Numbered from the stretch's first letter, positions 1-9,617 are shown. The stretch is DNA of 64,000 nt from Paracoccaceae bacterium (GCA_022822495.1 JAJEBQ010000033.1:1-64000), one strand, 5' to 3'. Notes: a model not told the origin generated them from the letters alone. Made by a program: numbers and translations.

Positions 1-2
1 AG

Positions 3-179
3 CTTGCTTTGTACATGATCAAGGAAGGTGCAATGCTTGATCCATCCCCCAAGGATAACACGAAAGGGAACACCCCGACAACCAACGACCTTGCCAAGGA
101 CCCTGTACCCGGCAAGTCACTATCCGGTTCTGGGGGAGATGACAATGATTTCAACCCATCGCTGGATTTTGACATGTAA
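3..179 (+). CDS. C-terminal end of an unidentified protein (cut by window edge)
   Basis: An open frame runs from the left edge to a TAA at 177-179 and encodes 58 residues. The tail is hydrophilic, rich in Pro, Asp, Asn and Gly, and ends in an acidic-aromatic segment (NPSLDFDM), as in a disordered C-terminus. No domain is recognisable and there is no downstream gene on this strand to give context. It could also be chance reading. I do not recognise a family. Confidence 0.35.
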   Translation, partial: LALYMIKEGAMLDPSPKDNTKGNTPTTNDLAKDPVPGKSLSGSGGDDNDFNPSLDFDM

Positions 180-704
180 TTGTGAAGCAAGGTAACTGAT
201 GAAATTTCCACCATTTCGGACGAAGAGCCACTAATTTTTTAAGTGTTTTTCGTTTAATCCAACATATGCAAAATGATAAATTGCAGTTATATGTCGGCAA
301 GAGAGGGGGATCGGAAGCACTATTACATTAAGGAAGAAGGGTTACTAAATCTATACATGCTGGTATTAATTTTAGGGAATTACATACCAAAGTCACATCA
401 TCGTTGCCTGGCATCATTTTCACGGGTAACAAGGATCGGTAATCCAAACGCCCCTTTGCCGTACAGGCTCCCCAATCCTTGAAGCGATAATGGATCGGAT
501 ACAGATCCACCCCATTAAATACAAAACAAACATGCAAGAACTAAATGTGACTTTATGTATATACCCCCTTTTTTTTGACATAAACTTTGTGCTCTGAGAG
601 GATTTTTCTGTTTTGATTCAGTAATTCCTGTTTCCGGGAATTACTGGTAATGTACAGATATATTCCTCGAAAATGGTGGTTCGGCTTTCGTTCTACAACC
701 TGGT
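180..704. other. Intergenic stretch, no gene seen
   Basis: About 525 bases between the partial gene at the left edge and the 3' end of the ATPase gene on the minus strand. The short open frames here have no protein-like composition and no ribosome binding site. The only structure found is the inverted repeat at 619-646. Confidence 0.6.
619..646. repeat. Perfect 10-bp inverted repeat, hairpin-forming
   Basis: CAGTAATTCC (619-628) is matched by its reverse complement at 637-646, with an 8-base spacer. It lies about 60 bases beyond the stop of the minus-strand ATPase gene, so it may act as an mRNA 3' end or processing hairpin. No U-run follows on either strand, so it is not a classical intrinsic terminator. 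Confidence 0.45.
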
Positions 705-1733
705 TTAAAGGGCAAATCCCTCGGCATCGAATTGGTAAAGGCGATGACTGGGGATATGCAACCCCACTTGATCTCCAATATTTGTCATATCGTCACCACT
801 TACACTAACGACAATATCAGATATGATTTCGGTATCTTCAACTGTCGTAAGATATAGCAGACTTTCACCCCCCAACTGTTCCTTCACGCGAACTATTGCA
901 TCAATATTACCTTCTCCTTGAGGAAGCAGCACAAAATCTTCAGGACGACATCCGATGAATTTAGTTGATTCATTTAATTGTAGTTCTCGAATGCTGTGCC
1001 CACGTAAAAACACATTCATCGCTGGTGAACCAATGAATTCAGCCACAAAGCGCGATTTCGGCTTGTGGTATATTTCCATTGGTGTGCCAACCTGTTCAAT
1101 CCAGCCATCATTAAGAACAACAATTTTATCAGCCATTGTCATAGCTTCAACTTGATCATGCGTTACATAGACCATTGTTGCAGCAAGTTGCTTGTGCAAA
1201 CTTTCCAGTTCCACCCGCATCTGAACCCGAAGCTTGGCGTCAAGATTTGAGAGGGGTTCATCAAAAAGGAAGACCTTTGGGTTCTTCACAATGGCTCTAC
1301 CAATGGCAACCCGTTGACGTTGCCCTCCAGACAATTGGCTGGGTTTGCGATCAAGATAATCCTCAAGCTGCAATATGCGGGCAGCGTCATCTATCCTTTC
1401 ATTGCGCAGCTTTGGGTCGAAACCGTTAACCTTCATACCGAATTCCATGTTCGAGCGGACAGACATGTGGGGATAGAGAGCATAGGACTGAAATACCATT
1501 GCCAAATCTCGATCAGCAGGTTCGGAGTCAGTTACATCTCGACCATCAATCTCAATTCTACCAGAACTAACCCCCTCTAACCCTGCAAGACATCTAAGAA
1601 GTGTCGACTTGCCACAACCTGAAGGACCAACAAAAATTACAAACTCGCCATCTTCAATGTCCAGGTTAATACCAAACAATACTTGTATATCGCCATAGAA
1701 CTTGTTGAGCTCTTCGATTTTAATACTGGCCAC
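705..1733 (-). CDS. Carbohydrate ABC transporter ATP-binding protein (MalK/UgpC/SmoK type)
   Basis: Cytoplasmic ATPase that powers import of a sugar, polyol or glycerol-phosphate-type solute. Walker A is GPSGCGKST near residue 37, the signature is LSGGQRQRVAIGRA near 133, and Walker B with D-loop is FLFDEPLSNLDAKLR near 155, followed by the H-loop YVTHDQ. The C-terminal 110 residues form the TOBE-like regulatory domain of the MalK group, and 342 aa is slightly short but complete for it. It is transcribed divergently from the binding-protein and permease genes across a 295-bp gap, an arrangement that allows common control. The substrate cannot be read from the ATPase, but the adjacent dehydrogenase and kinase genes suggest a polyol. 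Confidence 0.93.
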   Translation of the reverse strand: MASIKIEELNKFYGDIQVLFGINLDIEDGEFVIFVGPSGCGKSTLLRCLAGLEGVSSGRIEIDGRDVTDSEPADRDLAMVFQSYALYPHMSVRSNMEFGMKVNGFDPKLRNERIDDAARILQLEDYLDRKPSQLSGGQRQRVAIGRAIVKNPKVFLFDEPLSNLDAKLRVQMRVELESLHKQLAATMVYVTHDQVEAMTMADKIVVLNDGWIEQVGTPMEIYHKPKSRFVAEFIGSPAMNVFLRGHSIRELQLNESTKFIGCRPEDFVLLPQGEGNIDAIVRVKEQLGGESLLYLTTVEDTEIISDIVVSVSGDDMTNIGDQVGLHIPSHRLYQFDAEGFAL

Positions 1734-2028
1734 GTAACTCCTCCATATTTAATCCTCTCCCGAGCGTGACTTATGGTTTCCCTGATCACGATCAAAAAAA
1801 CCGTTAGATTCATGTGAAAACGGCATTTTCATGCTATTTACACAACATCCTTTCCACTAACCTAACGGGTGGAAATCATGGTAGTCAATAAGCCTTTGCC
1901 AGTCAAGACCAAATGATAAAACTCGTTCATTGACACAAATACAAAAAACGATATTGTTATCACGAACCAGAAATCTGTAATACTGTTCAAATCAGTGTGC
2001 ATTAACAAGAATTAGGAGGATTCTTCTC

Positions 2029-3369
2029 ATGAAAATATTACGTAACATAAGTTACTTAACTATTCTACTCAGTTTTTTTGGAACCATTGCGTTTGCATCT
2101 GGTCATTGGAGTCTCAAGGAAGCAGCCAAACCGTATGAAGGTACGACCGTAGATGTCGTCTTTCTACTTCGGCCCGGATACGAGGCTATAGAGGCCATGT
2201 TGCCTGCCTTTGAGGAAGAAACAGGTATCTCGATCAATATTATCAAACACCCCTATGAAAACGCGTTGGGTGAACAGGTTCGAGATTTTGTCGCTGGAGG
2301 AGATCTGGACATAGCTCTTATTGATCTCGTATGGATAGGTAATTTTGCAGAAAACGAATGGATTGTACCACTTGCAGACGTTCAGGCAAAGTTTCCCGAT
2401 ATTGTTGATCCTGATCTTGACATTGACGACTTCTTCCCACTGGTACTCAACGCATTCGGCGGCTGGAACGACATAGTTTATGGATTGCCTTTTGACAACT
2501 ATTCCGGTCTTCTTTTCTACAACCGCTGTTGGCTGGAAGAAGCTGGTTTTGGTGCACCTCCCGAGACGTGGGGAGATCTCAAGGATATCTACGGCCCTGC
2601 CCTTACCGGAGATGGCAAATATGCTTTTGCGCTCCAGTCAAAGCGGAATGAAACCCAGTCAGCTGACAGTTTTGCAAGAATGCTCTGGCCATTTGGCGGT
2701 TCGTTCTTGGATGCCGATTTCAAGTCAAACCTCAATAGTGCCGAGAGTCAGACTGGCCTGAAGTTTCGTCAAGATTTGATGCAGTATATGCCTGATGGTA
2801 TTGTAGCCTATGATCACGCTGAAACAGTCAATGCTTTCAGCCAGGGTGATGTGGCGATGATTACCGAATGGTCGGCATTCTACTCTACGGTTGTTTCACC
2901 GGATACATCTAAAGTGGCTGATTGCGTCGAGATTGCACCTGAACCCAAGGGTCCAGCTGGTCGAAAGCCAGCTCTGGGAGGCTTTTCACTCGCGGTTGCT
3001 AGCCAGGCAGATGAAGCCGAGCAGGCAGCAGCTTACCTGTTCATCCAATGGGCCACATCCAAAGCCAATGCACGGGAATATCTGGAGCGAGGTGGTGTAC
3101 CTGCCCGTCAATCAGTCTATATGCAGGACGGTCTTGAGAACTTCAAGTTCGTACCGGCATTGGTCGAGTCTTGGCAGGATGGTGTTCCCGAGTTCCGCCC
3201 ACGTTTTGCAGAATGGCCAGAGATCACCGAGATTGTTCAGGAGTGGGGAACAAAAATAATGCTCGGAGAAGTCACCACTGAAGAAGGAGCGCAAGAGATC
3301 GGTACTCGCATGGAAGATGTACTTGAAGCCGCTGGTTATTATTCAGGTGACAAACCATTGGCTCAATAA
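2029..3369 (+). CDS. Periplasmic solute-binding protein, family 1 (sugar/polyol ABC importer)
   Basis: 446 aa extracellular solute-binding protein. The first ~25 residues are a signal peptide (short basic start, hydrophobic core, AFAS-type cleavage site). The mature part has the family layout: a DVVFLLRPGYEAIEAMLPAFEEE-like first strand and helix near residue 42, LDIALIDLVW near 90, YGLPFDNYSGLLFYN near 150 and a late LGGFSLAVAS segment. The start follows a strong AGGAGG at about 2015. It delivers substrate to the two permeases that follow. The 84-bp gap before the first permease holds a hairpin, fitting higher expression of the binding protein than of the membrane parts. Substrate unknown; a polyol is inferred from the neighbours. 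Confidence 0.92.
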   Translation: MKILRNISYLTILLSFFGTIAFASGHWSLKEAAKPYEGTTVDVVFLLRPGYEAIEAMLPAFEEETGISINIIKHPYENALGEQVRDFVAGGDLDIALIDLVWIGNFAENEWIVPLADVQAKFPDIVDPDLDIDDFFPLVLNAFGGWNDIVYGLPFDNYSGLLFYNRCWLEEAGFGAPPETWGDLKDIYGPALTGDGKYAFALQSKRNETQSADSFARMLWPFGGSFLDADFKSNLNSAESQTGLKFRQDLMQYMPDGIVAYDHAETVNAFSQGDVAMITEWSAFYSTVVSPDTSKVADCVEIAPEPKGPAGRKPALGGFSLAVASQADEAEQAAAYLFIQWATSKANAREYLERGGVPARQSVYMQDGLENFKFVPALVESWQDGVPEFRPRFAEWPEITEIVQEWGTKIMLGEVTTEEGAQEIGTRMEDVLEAAGYYSGDKPLAQ

Positions 3370-3394
3370 ACTGAAAAGAGTCATACACCGGTTG

Positions 3395-3415
3395 AGGGCG
3401 TCGTAAGGACGCCCT
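3395..3415 (+). terminator. Intercistronic hairpin between binding protein and permease genes
   Basis: AGGGCGTC (3395-3402) pairs with GACGCCCT (3408-3415) across a 5-base loop, directly after the binding-protein stop. No U-run follows. It is more likely an mRNA-stabilising or attenuating hairpin that gives differential expression than a full terminator. Confidence 0.5.
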
Positions 3416-3453
3416 TGATCTTCCCATGTGGTGTGGATTATTGAAAATATAAC

Positions 3454-4320
3454 ATGCACAGGCAAGTATCCCGTAGAACTATTTTTGCCTTTATCGGCCC
3501 GGCAGTGATCGGATTGTCACTGGTTGGAATAGCCCCTTTGCTATATGCTGTTTGGACTTCCTTGCATTTCTACAATTTAACCAAGCTGAAACGCGTTGAG
3601 TTTATCGGACTGGAAAATTACTGGAAGGTCTTGACTGATGAAGTTTTCTGGCAAGCGATGGGTCGAACCTTTTTCCTTTTGGGTACTGCCTTGCCCTTGC
3701 AAATTGCCTTGGGACTCATCATCGCCCTGGTCTTGCATCAGCCTGGATTAACGTTGCTGAAAACACTCGGTCGCCTTAGTCTCGTGTTACCCATGGCAAC
3801 CACCTATGCTGTTGTAGGTCTATTGGGGCAAGTCATGTTCAACCAGAAATTCGGCGTGGTGAACCAGCTTTTGGGAGGTGCCAATATAAATTGGATTGGC
3901 GATCCCAACAACGCTTTCTTCATGATCATATTCTGGGATGTCTGGCAGTGGACACCATTTGTGGCTCTTGTCCTGCTGGCCGGTTTGACTATGGTTCCTG
4001 TCGAAATTGAAGAAGCTGCACGATTGGAAACCAAGTCCAATTGGGTCCTACTTCGATTTGTCCAGTTGCCATTTTTGGTTCCGGGACTGGTAGCTGTATT
4101 GATTCTGCGTACGGCAGATACGCTCAAGCTATTTGATATGGTCTTCACCCTAACAAGAGGTGGACCTGGATCTTCCACCGAGTTTATATCGCTGATGATT
4201 CAACGTGTGGGTTTCCGTGGTTTTGATCAAGGGTTGGCTTCGGCCCAGGCCGTTATTCTGCTTATTATTACCATCGTTCTGGCGCAGTTGTACATTCGTG
4301 TCTTCTACAAAGAGGTATGA
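3454..4320 (+). CDS. ABC transporter permease, MalF/UgpA-like
   Basis: 288 aa inner-membrane permease with six predicted membrane segments. The cytoplasmic EAA loop, which docks on the ATPase, is visible as EIEEAARLE near residue 185, followed by a PFLVPGLV segment. The length is typical for the short MalF-like permeases of alphaproteobacterial polyol importers. The gene ends with TGA three bases before the next permease start, so the two are translated together and should form the heterodimeric channel with the binding protein at 2029 and the ATPase at 705. Confidence 0.92.
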   Translation: MHRQVSRRTIFAFIGPAVIGLSLVGIAPLLYAVWTSLHFYNLTKLKRVEFIGLENYWKVLTDEVFWQAMGRTFFLLGTALPLQIALGLIIALVLHQPGLTLLKTLGRLSLVLPMATTYAVVGLLGQVMFNQKFGVVNQLLGGANINWIGDPNNAFFMIIFWDVWQWTPFVALVLLAGLTMVPVEIEEAARLETKSNWVLLRFVQLPFLVPGLVAVLILRTADTLKLFDMVFTLTRGGPGSSTEFISLMIQRVGFRGFDQGLASAQAVILLIITIVLAQLYIRVFYKEV

Positions 4321-4323
4321 GCC

Positions 4324-5142
4324 ATGAATTCCGCGCGTCCTCTTTGGCCTCAAATCATTCTTCTTATAGTGATAATCACAGTTTGCGTATTTCCCTTTTA
4401 TTGGATGGTGACAACATCCCTGAAAACCCAAATCGTAGCACTTGAAGCCCCACCTGTCTGGCTCTTTGAACCTACACTAGCCAACTACTTCGAAGCATTA
4501 TTTGAGGATGGTGTCCTGCAAACCCTGATTAATTCTTTGATCATCGCCATTTGCACAACAATATTGTCACTTATTCTTGGTGTACCTGCTGCCTTTGCCT
4601 TGGCACGGTTTGAATTCCGAGGCAAGAAGGACCTTTGGTTCTGGTTTATCACCAACCGCATGGTCTCTCCCATCGTACTTGCATTACCCTTTTTTCTAAT
4701 AGCCCGTAACCTCGGGTTGCTTGACAAGCATGTCACACTTATACTGATATATTTGACATTTAATCTGCCAATCGTGATCTGGATCGTAACCGACCAGTTT
4801 CGTGGTATTCCCTATGACCTGGATGAGGCTGCACGTCTGGAAGGAGCCTCCCAGATTACGATTATGCTTAAGATATGCCTCCCACTTGCAATGCCGGGCG
4901 TTGCTGTCTCGGCCATATTTTCTTTCATCTTTTCGTGGAACGAATTGATGTATGGCTTGATCTTGACCAGAACCGATGCCAAAACAGCTCCCGCAATGGC
5001 TGTCAGTTTCATGGAAGGATATAATCTTCCCTACGGCAAAATCATGGCAACTTCAACTTTGATCGTAATCCCGGTGCTGATTTTTGCCCTTATCGCGTCC
5101 AAGCAATTGGTAAGAGGCCTTACCATGGGAGCAGTCAAGTGA
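4324..5142 (+). CDS. ABC transporter permease, MalG/UgpE-like
   Basis: 272 aa partner permease with six hydrophobic segments. The EAA loop reads DLDEAARLEGAS near residue 166 and is followed by LPLAMPGVAVSAIFSF, the usual MalG pattern. It starts three bases after the preceding permease stop. With the neighbouring permease it forms the membrane channel of the importer. It is the last transport gene in the run; metabolic genes begin after a 113-bp spacer with its own strong ribosome binding site. Confidence 0.92.
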   Translation: MNSARPLWPQIILLIVIITVCVFPFYWMVTTSLKTQIVALEAPPVWLFEPTLANYFEALFEDGVLQTLINSLIIAICTTILSLILGVPAAFALARFEFRGKKDLWFWFITNRMVSPIVLALPFFLIARNLGLLDKHVTLILIYLTFNLPIVIWIVTDQFRGIPYDLDEAARLEGASQITIMLKICLPLAMPGVAVSAIFSFIFSWNELMYGLILTRTDAKTAPAMAVSFMEGYNLPYGKIMATSTLIVIPVLIFALIASKQLVRGLTMGAVK

Positions 5143-5258
5143 ACATCGTAATTATCATGCCTATTTGAAAATCAACTTTGAGAAGATAACTGTTATAAGG
5201 AAATGAACAGATATTCTGAGAGAGGACACCAAGAAATGGTAGAAAGGAAGGAGACATG

Positions 5259-6302
5259 ATGGCCAGAGCACTGGTTTTGGAGGAAAAGCAAAAACTTGCA
5301 CTGAGGGAAATTGATTTACCCGACAAGCTTGGCCCCATGGATGTACGCATTGCCATAGCCACAGTAGGTATTTGCGGAAGTGACGTACATTATTTAGTCC
5401 ACGGTAGGATTGGTCCTTTTGTTCTTAAGAAACCCATGGTATTGGGACATGAGGCCTCTGGCGTTGTGACCGAGATTGGAAGTGATGTGACCAACCTTGA
5501 AGTTGGTGATCGTGTCTGCATGGAACCCGGTATTCCAAATTTATCATCAAAAGCTTCCAAGCTAGGAGTTTACAATGTAGATCCCGAGGTGCGCTTTTGG
5601 GCGACTCCACCGGATCACGGTTGTTTGACTCCCACTGTCATCCATCCTGCAGCTTACACTTACCGTCTTCCAAAGAATGTGAGTCTTGCCGAAGGTGCAA
5701 TGGTTGAACCATTTGCGGTAGGTATGCAAGCCGTAGCACGTGCCAAGATCAAGCCGGGAGACATGGCATTGGTCACAGGTGCGGGCCCCATCGGCATTAT
5801 GTGCGCCCTCGCTGCTCTTGCCGGGGGGTGTGCCAAGGTCTTCATTACTGATCTCGTACAGGAAAAACTCGACATTGCATCACAGTACGAGAATGTTGAA
5901 CCAATCCTGATCCCTAGTACAAACCCCACCCAAGTCCTGCGTGAGGCTACTGAAGGCTGGGGAGCGGATGTTGCCTTTGAATGTGCTGGGGCTGCCGCTT
6001 CCGTACAGAGTGTTTTGGAAGCAGTTGCACCTTCGGGTTGCGTAGTATTGGTCGGTATGCATGTGGCTCCAGTACCGGTGGATCTCGCATTGGCCTTATC
6101 TAAGGAAATAAGAATGGAAACTGTTTTTCGTTATGCAAACATGTATGATCGGGCAATTGCCCTCATAGGCTCTGGAAAAGTAAATCTTAAGCCTTTGATC
6201 TGTGCAACATATTCCTTCGAAGATAGTATTGCAGCCTTCAACCGGGCAGTCGAAGCTCGGCCAACAGATGTTAAAATTCAGATAAAAGTTGGAGAGACAT
6301 GA
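5259..6302 (+). CDS. Zinc-dependent alcohol/polyol dehydrogenase (sorbitol/xylitol dehydrogenase-like, MDR family)
   Basis: 347 aa medium-chain dehydrogenase expected to oxidise a polyol to a ketose with NAD+. Catalytic-zinc ligands are visible: Cys in GICGSDVHY near 38 and His-Glu in LGHEASG near 64. The Rossmann glycine motif is [15 protein letters not shown] near 170. The segment before [11 protein letters not shown], which in sorbitol dehydrogenase often carries the structural-zinc cysteines, reads [13 protein letters not shown] and has none, so the structural zinc is probably absent. ATGs stand at 5256 and 5259; the second has the better spacing to GAAGGAG. Its stop overlaps the next start (ATGA at 6299), which implies translational coupling. 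Substrate is inferred only. Confidence 0.88.
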   Translation: MARALVLEEKQKLALREIDLPDKLGPMDVRIAIATVGICGSDVHYLVHGRIGPFVLKKPMVLGHEASGVVTEIGSDVTNLEVGDRVCMEPGIPNLSSKASKLGVYNVDPEVRFWATPPDHGCLTPTVIHPAAYTYRLPKNVSLAEGAMVEPFAVGMQAVARAKIKPGDMALVTGAGPIGIMCALAALAGGCAKVFITDLVQEKLDIASQYENVEPILIPSTNPTQVLREATEGWGADVAFECAGAAASVQSVLEAVAPSGCVVLVGMHVAPVPVDLALALSKEIRMETVFRYANMYDRAIALIGSGKVNLKPLICATYSFEDSIAAFNRAVEARPTDVKIQIKVGET

Positions 6303-6853
6303 ATCGAACCGAGCAAATTCTTGACGAGTTGCGTTCTGCCCTTTCCCCTGACGTGCTTGCACAAATACCCGGATTTACACGTGCGATTCTTCAATCTGGA
6401 CAAATGTGTTGTTATGGTGTAGGACGCGAGGGATTGATGATCAAGGCTCTTGTAATGCGGCTTTACCACCTCGGTCTTGATGCCCATGTGGTGGGAGATA
6501 TGACTACGCCCCGTTTAGGCATGAACGACATGCTGATCGTCAGTGCAGGCCCGGGTAATTTCTCCACCGTGGCTGCTTTGGTTTGTTGCGCACGCAAAGT
6601 AGGTTCAAAAATAGTATGCATTACTTCTGAACCTGATGGTCCTGTACCGCTTTCAGCAGATATGGTGGTTAACCTTCCCGCACAAACAATGGCCACCTCA
6701 AAGAAAGGAAACGTGGTCACATCAATCCTACCAATGGGATCGCTTTACGAGGTGATGATGTTCCTGTTTTTTGAATTATTGGTACTCGAAATACGGGATG
6801 TTCTTGGCATTTCATACGATGACATGTCTACTAGGCATACAAATTTGGAATGA
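6299..6853 (+). CDS. SIS-domain sugar-phosphate isomerase, 6-phospho-3-hexuloisomerase-like
   Basis: 184 aa single SIS domain. The layout matches Hxl[25 protein letters not shown] near 39, [13 protein letters not shown] near 61, [20 protein letters not shown] near 147, and a C-terminal MSTRHTNLE close to the PHI ending. PHI interconverts 3-hexulose-6-phosphate and fructose-6-phosphate. The conserved GSGET loop of PHI is here AGPGN (residues 83-87), so the glutamate is missing and the substrate or chemistry may differ. No hexulose-phosphate synthase gene lies nearby, which argues against formaldehyde fixation and for a role in polyol catabolism after the dehydrogenase and kinase. It is coupled to the upstream gene by a 4-bp overlap. 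Confidence 0.8.
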   Translation: MNRTEQILDELRSALSPDVLAQIPGFTRAILQSGQMCCYGVGREGLMIKALVMRLYHLGLDAHVVGDMTTPRLGMNDMLIVSAGPGNFSTVAALVCCARKVGSKIVCITSEPDGPVPLSADMVVNLPAQTMATSKKGNVVTSILPMGSLYEVMMFLFFELLVLEIRDVLGISYDDMSTRHTNLE

Positions 6854-6856
6854 GTA

Positions 6857-7609
6857 ATGGGGTGGGTAGACAGGTTCTCCTTAGCAGGCAAAACCGCTCT
6901 GGTAACTGGTGCTTCATCTGGTATCGGAGCAGAGATCTCAAGGGTATTTACCGAGGCTGATGCAAAAGTCATCGCAACTGGCCAATCGATAGAACGCTTG
7001 GATAAGCTGAAGGTAGAGATTGGTTGTGAGATTATCACTGCAGATATTGCCAACGCAGAGGGATGTAAACAACTAATATCAAAGGTACACACAACAACTC
7101 GACAGATTGACATTCTGGTAAATTCTGCTGGTGTGGCCTTGGTCGGTCCGTTACTTGATTATTCCACTGAGGATTGGGACCGTACGATGGCTATCAACCT
7201 ACGCGCCCCTTTTCTCTTAGCCAAAGGTCTAGCCCCAGGAATGATTGCGGCCAAGGCAGGTAAAATCATCAATATCTCCTCCCAAACGGGTGTAATCGCA
7301 CTGCCAGATCATGTTGCCTATGCCACCTCAAAAGGGGGTTTAAACGCACTCACCAAATCTCTGATGGTTGAACTAGCGCCACATAATATTCAGGTAAACG
7401 CGATTTGTCCCACGGTAGTGATGACCGAGATGGGTAAAAAGGTTTGGAGTCCTGAGGAAAAATCAGCTCCCATGATCGCTGCCACCCCTTTGGGCCGTTT
7501 TGGTGAACCAGTTGAGGTCGCTGATATGGCACTCTATCTTGCATCATCCGCATCGGACTTGGTTAACGGTGCAATAATGATGATTGAAGGAGGTTATTCA
7601 AGTGTATAG
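6857..7609 (+). CDS. Short-chain dehydrogenase/reductase (SDR)
   Basis: 250 aa classical SDR. The cofactor motif TGASSGIGAEI lies near residue 18, NSAGVA (NAG-type) near 90, and the catalytic Ser and YxxxK are in INISSQTG and HVAYATSKGG near 140-160. The C-terminus has the usual NGAIMMIEGGY-type ending. It sits three bases after the SIS gene and is the last gene of the plus-strand run, so it probably catalyses a second sugar or polyol oxidoreduction in the same pathway. Residues do not fix the substrate; gluconate 5-dehydrogenase-like and sorbose or mannitol reductase-like enzymes are alternatives. Confidence 0.88.
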   Translation: MGWVDRFSLAGKTALVTGASSGIGAEISRVFTEADAKVIATGQSIERLDKLKVEIGCEIITADIANAEGCKQLISKVHTTTRQIDILVNSAGVALVGPLLDYSTEDWDRTMAINLRAPFLLAKGLAPGMIAAKAGKIINISSQTGVIALPDHVAYATSKGGLNALTKSLMVELAPHNIQVNAICPTVVMTEMGKKVWSPEEKSAPMIAATPLGRFGEPVEVADMALYLASSASDLVNGAIMMIEGGYSSV

Positions 7610-7760
7610 CGGTTCTGGGATTCTAGCCTCATCATGAACATGACTATACCCTATAATGAATAATTGAATCTGCTGGGATAAATTCAGAAAGTCTTCCTGT
7701 GATTTAAACAAAAAACGTAGTCGTTCTCTCTAATTTCGAAGTCAAGGACCTCAAGCAGAA

Positions 7761-9266
7761 CTAGGTGGGCTTCCTCTGAATTGCACTAATTTCTGATGCA
7801 ATATCCTTGGTCTCCTCATAGAGCTTGATAAAATGTGGATACGTTTCATCATAAATTTTATTCGGATTAGGGTAAATTGTTTTGTCAAAGGGATTCCAAT
7901 TAAAGATATCCTCCTTTTTGACGTTACCAAGGGCGAGAGCGGCAAGGAAGGCATCCCCGTATGAAGCTCCAAGGGAATGCTTGCAAATGTGTTGTTCAAT
8001 GTTACTCATATCAGAATTCGACTGAAGCCAAATATTGTTTTTGGTTCCTCCTCCAACGGCAAGAACCTTTTTTGGGAAAGCATCGATTTCTCTGTACGTA
8101 TCCAAAATGCGCCGCGTGCCAGCGGAAATTCCTTCCAGTAAGGCCCTGAACAGGTCTCCCCGAGTGTGCGTTAGGTTCAGGCCAAAATAAATCCCCCGAG
8201 CATCTGGGTTGTGAATTGGAGTTAGGCCTCCAGAGAAATAGGGAATGAAAACCAAGCCATTTGCTCCAATTGGAGAACCGGACGCTTCCGCGGTCAATTG
8301 CTGAAAAATGTTTTCCGAAGATAAATCCCTAGCAAAATTATCCTTGAACCAATGCGTGAGTGTCCCAGCCGTTGAGACGGCAGCCATTATCGCAAACTGA
8401 TTAGCGAATAACCAAGGTGCATACCATAGCCTAGGATCAGATTTTTGATGCTGATCAAGCTCAATTATAAAAATGGTTGAGCCATACATCATCATCATGT
8501 CTCCATTATCCTTGACTCCGATACTTACTGCTTCAGCCGCAGCATCTATTGTTCCGCAGGTAACAGGTGTGCCGACACATAGTCCTGTTTCCTTGGCCGC
8601 ATTTGGAGTAATCGTGCCAACGAAATCAGTCGACCAAGCCAATTTCGGCAGCAATTCCAGCGGAAGTTCCGAGGAGAGCTTATCTGTCCAATTCAATAGA
8701 TTTATATCGTACCATGGAGCAAAGTTTACGGCTGTAAAGTGATCAATGACATATTCTCCAGTTAGCTGGTAGACAATGTAACTGGTAGATGTAAGTATTT
8801 GGGAAGTCAGACTCCAAAGGTCTGGACATGTTTGTTTGAACCATAGGATTTTTGGTCCCACAGACTGCGAAGTAAGTGCATTGCCACAAAGTTCGAAAAT
8901 ATTGTCTTTGCCAATTTTTTGGTTCAGCTCTTCAATCTGTAAAGCCGCCCGAGTGTCAACTCCATACAGAATTCCATTCATCAGGGGTTGACTTTCTTTA
9001 TCTACGGGAAGCATACAAGGACCAATGGCTGATGTTGCCACGGCTTTTATATCTTTTGGAGATATCCTGGATTCCCTGATTAGGATGTTTGAAACAAAGA
9101 CAAAGTCCCCCCACCAATCTCCTCGTGGCCTATGCTCAGCCCAGCCCGGTTTTGGAGCAATGAGTTTGTGGGGTTTTGATGCAGATGCAACAACCCTACC
9201 GCTGGAGTCGGCAATGACACCTTTGGTTTCGTACGTTCCGATATCAATTCCTAGTGTGTAATCCAT
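7761..9266 (-). CDS. FGGY-family carbohydrate kinase (xylulokinase-like)
   Basis: 501 aa, full length for the family. The N-terminal phosphate loop is DIGTYETKGVIAD (residues 6-18). The catalytic Asp is in GTIDAAAEAVSIG near 242, the middle-domain motif is GLVFIPYFSGGLTPIHNPDARG near 345, and the adenosine loop is AVGGGTKNNIWLQ near 408. It transfers phosphate from ATP to a ketose or polyol in the cytoplasm. It converges on the dehydrogenase/SIS/SDR run and closes the island, so it plausibly phosphorylates the ketose made by one of the dehydrogenases. A xylulose, ribulose or hexulose substrate cannot be told apart from sequence alone. Confidence 0.9.
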   Translation of the reverse strand: MDYTLGIDIGTYETKGVIADSSGRVVASASKPHKLIAPKPGWAEHRPRGDWWGDFVFVSNILIRESRISPKDIKAVATSAIGPCMLPVDKESQPLMNGILYGVDTRAALQIEELNQKIGKDNIFELCGNALTSQSVGPKILWFKQTCPDLWSLTSQILTSTSYIVYQLTGEYVIDHFTAVNFAPWYDINLLNWTDKLSSELPLELLPKLAWSTDFVGTITPNAAKETGLCVGTPVTCGTIDAAAEAVSIGVKDNGDMMMMYGSTIFIIELDQHQKSDPRLWYAPWLFANQFAIMAAVSTAGTLTHWFKDNFARDLSSENIFQQLTAEASGSPIGANGLVFIPYFSGGLTPIHNPDARGIYFGLNLTHTRGDLFRALLEGISAGTRRILDTYREIDAFPKKVLAVGGGTKNNIWLQSNSDMSNIEQHICKHSLGASYGDAFLAALALGNVKKEDIFNWNPFDKTIYPNPNKIYDETYPHFIKLYEETKDIASEISAIQRKPT

Positions 9267-9466
9267 AAATTTAACAGAAAATTTTAACTCAATCGTAACT
9301 ATTCAGCTACCCAATATATTCACTATTCTGAACAATTTGATAGTTGTTGTTGATATCATGCAAAATCAAGCCTATTTGCTACCCATGATGAGACGGCACG
9401 AGCCGCGAGTCCAACAAATGCCATTGAGTCCAATAATTCGTTGGCAGTACCTTTTGATACGACCCC

Positions 9467-9586
9467 ATGACGTTACGTCTCCCTTATTCACAATCAGTTG
9501 ATCTGCATGCCCTGTTGGAGGCACTTGCTGCCAGGGATGCAATAGAAAAGAGAAATGGGGTGAGGAATACTAACCACACCAAGTGA
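9467..9586 (+). pseudogene. Possible remnant of a GntR/FCD regulator C-terminus
   Basis: A 39-residue frame contains SVDLHALLEALAARDAIEKR, which resembles the helix of FCD-domain GntR regulators (HRALLEALAARDA). The DNA-binding half is not found upstream, so this would be a truncated relic, perhaps of a regulator of the adjacent polyol island. The match is short and by eye only. Confidence 0.25.
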
Positions 9587-9617
9587 TTGAAACAGCCTCT
9601 TTTTGGCCTGGATGTGG

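Noticed and set aside
273..482. Open frames on both strands between 273 and 537
   Set aside because: They overlap each other, have no ribosome binding site and no protein-like pattern.
1815..1831. TGAAAA-CGGCA-TTTTCA inverted repeat in the divergent region between ATPase and binding-protein genes
   Set aside because: Six-base arms are too short to call an operator without comparison to other copies.
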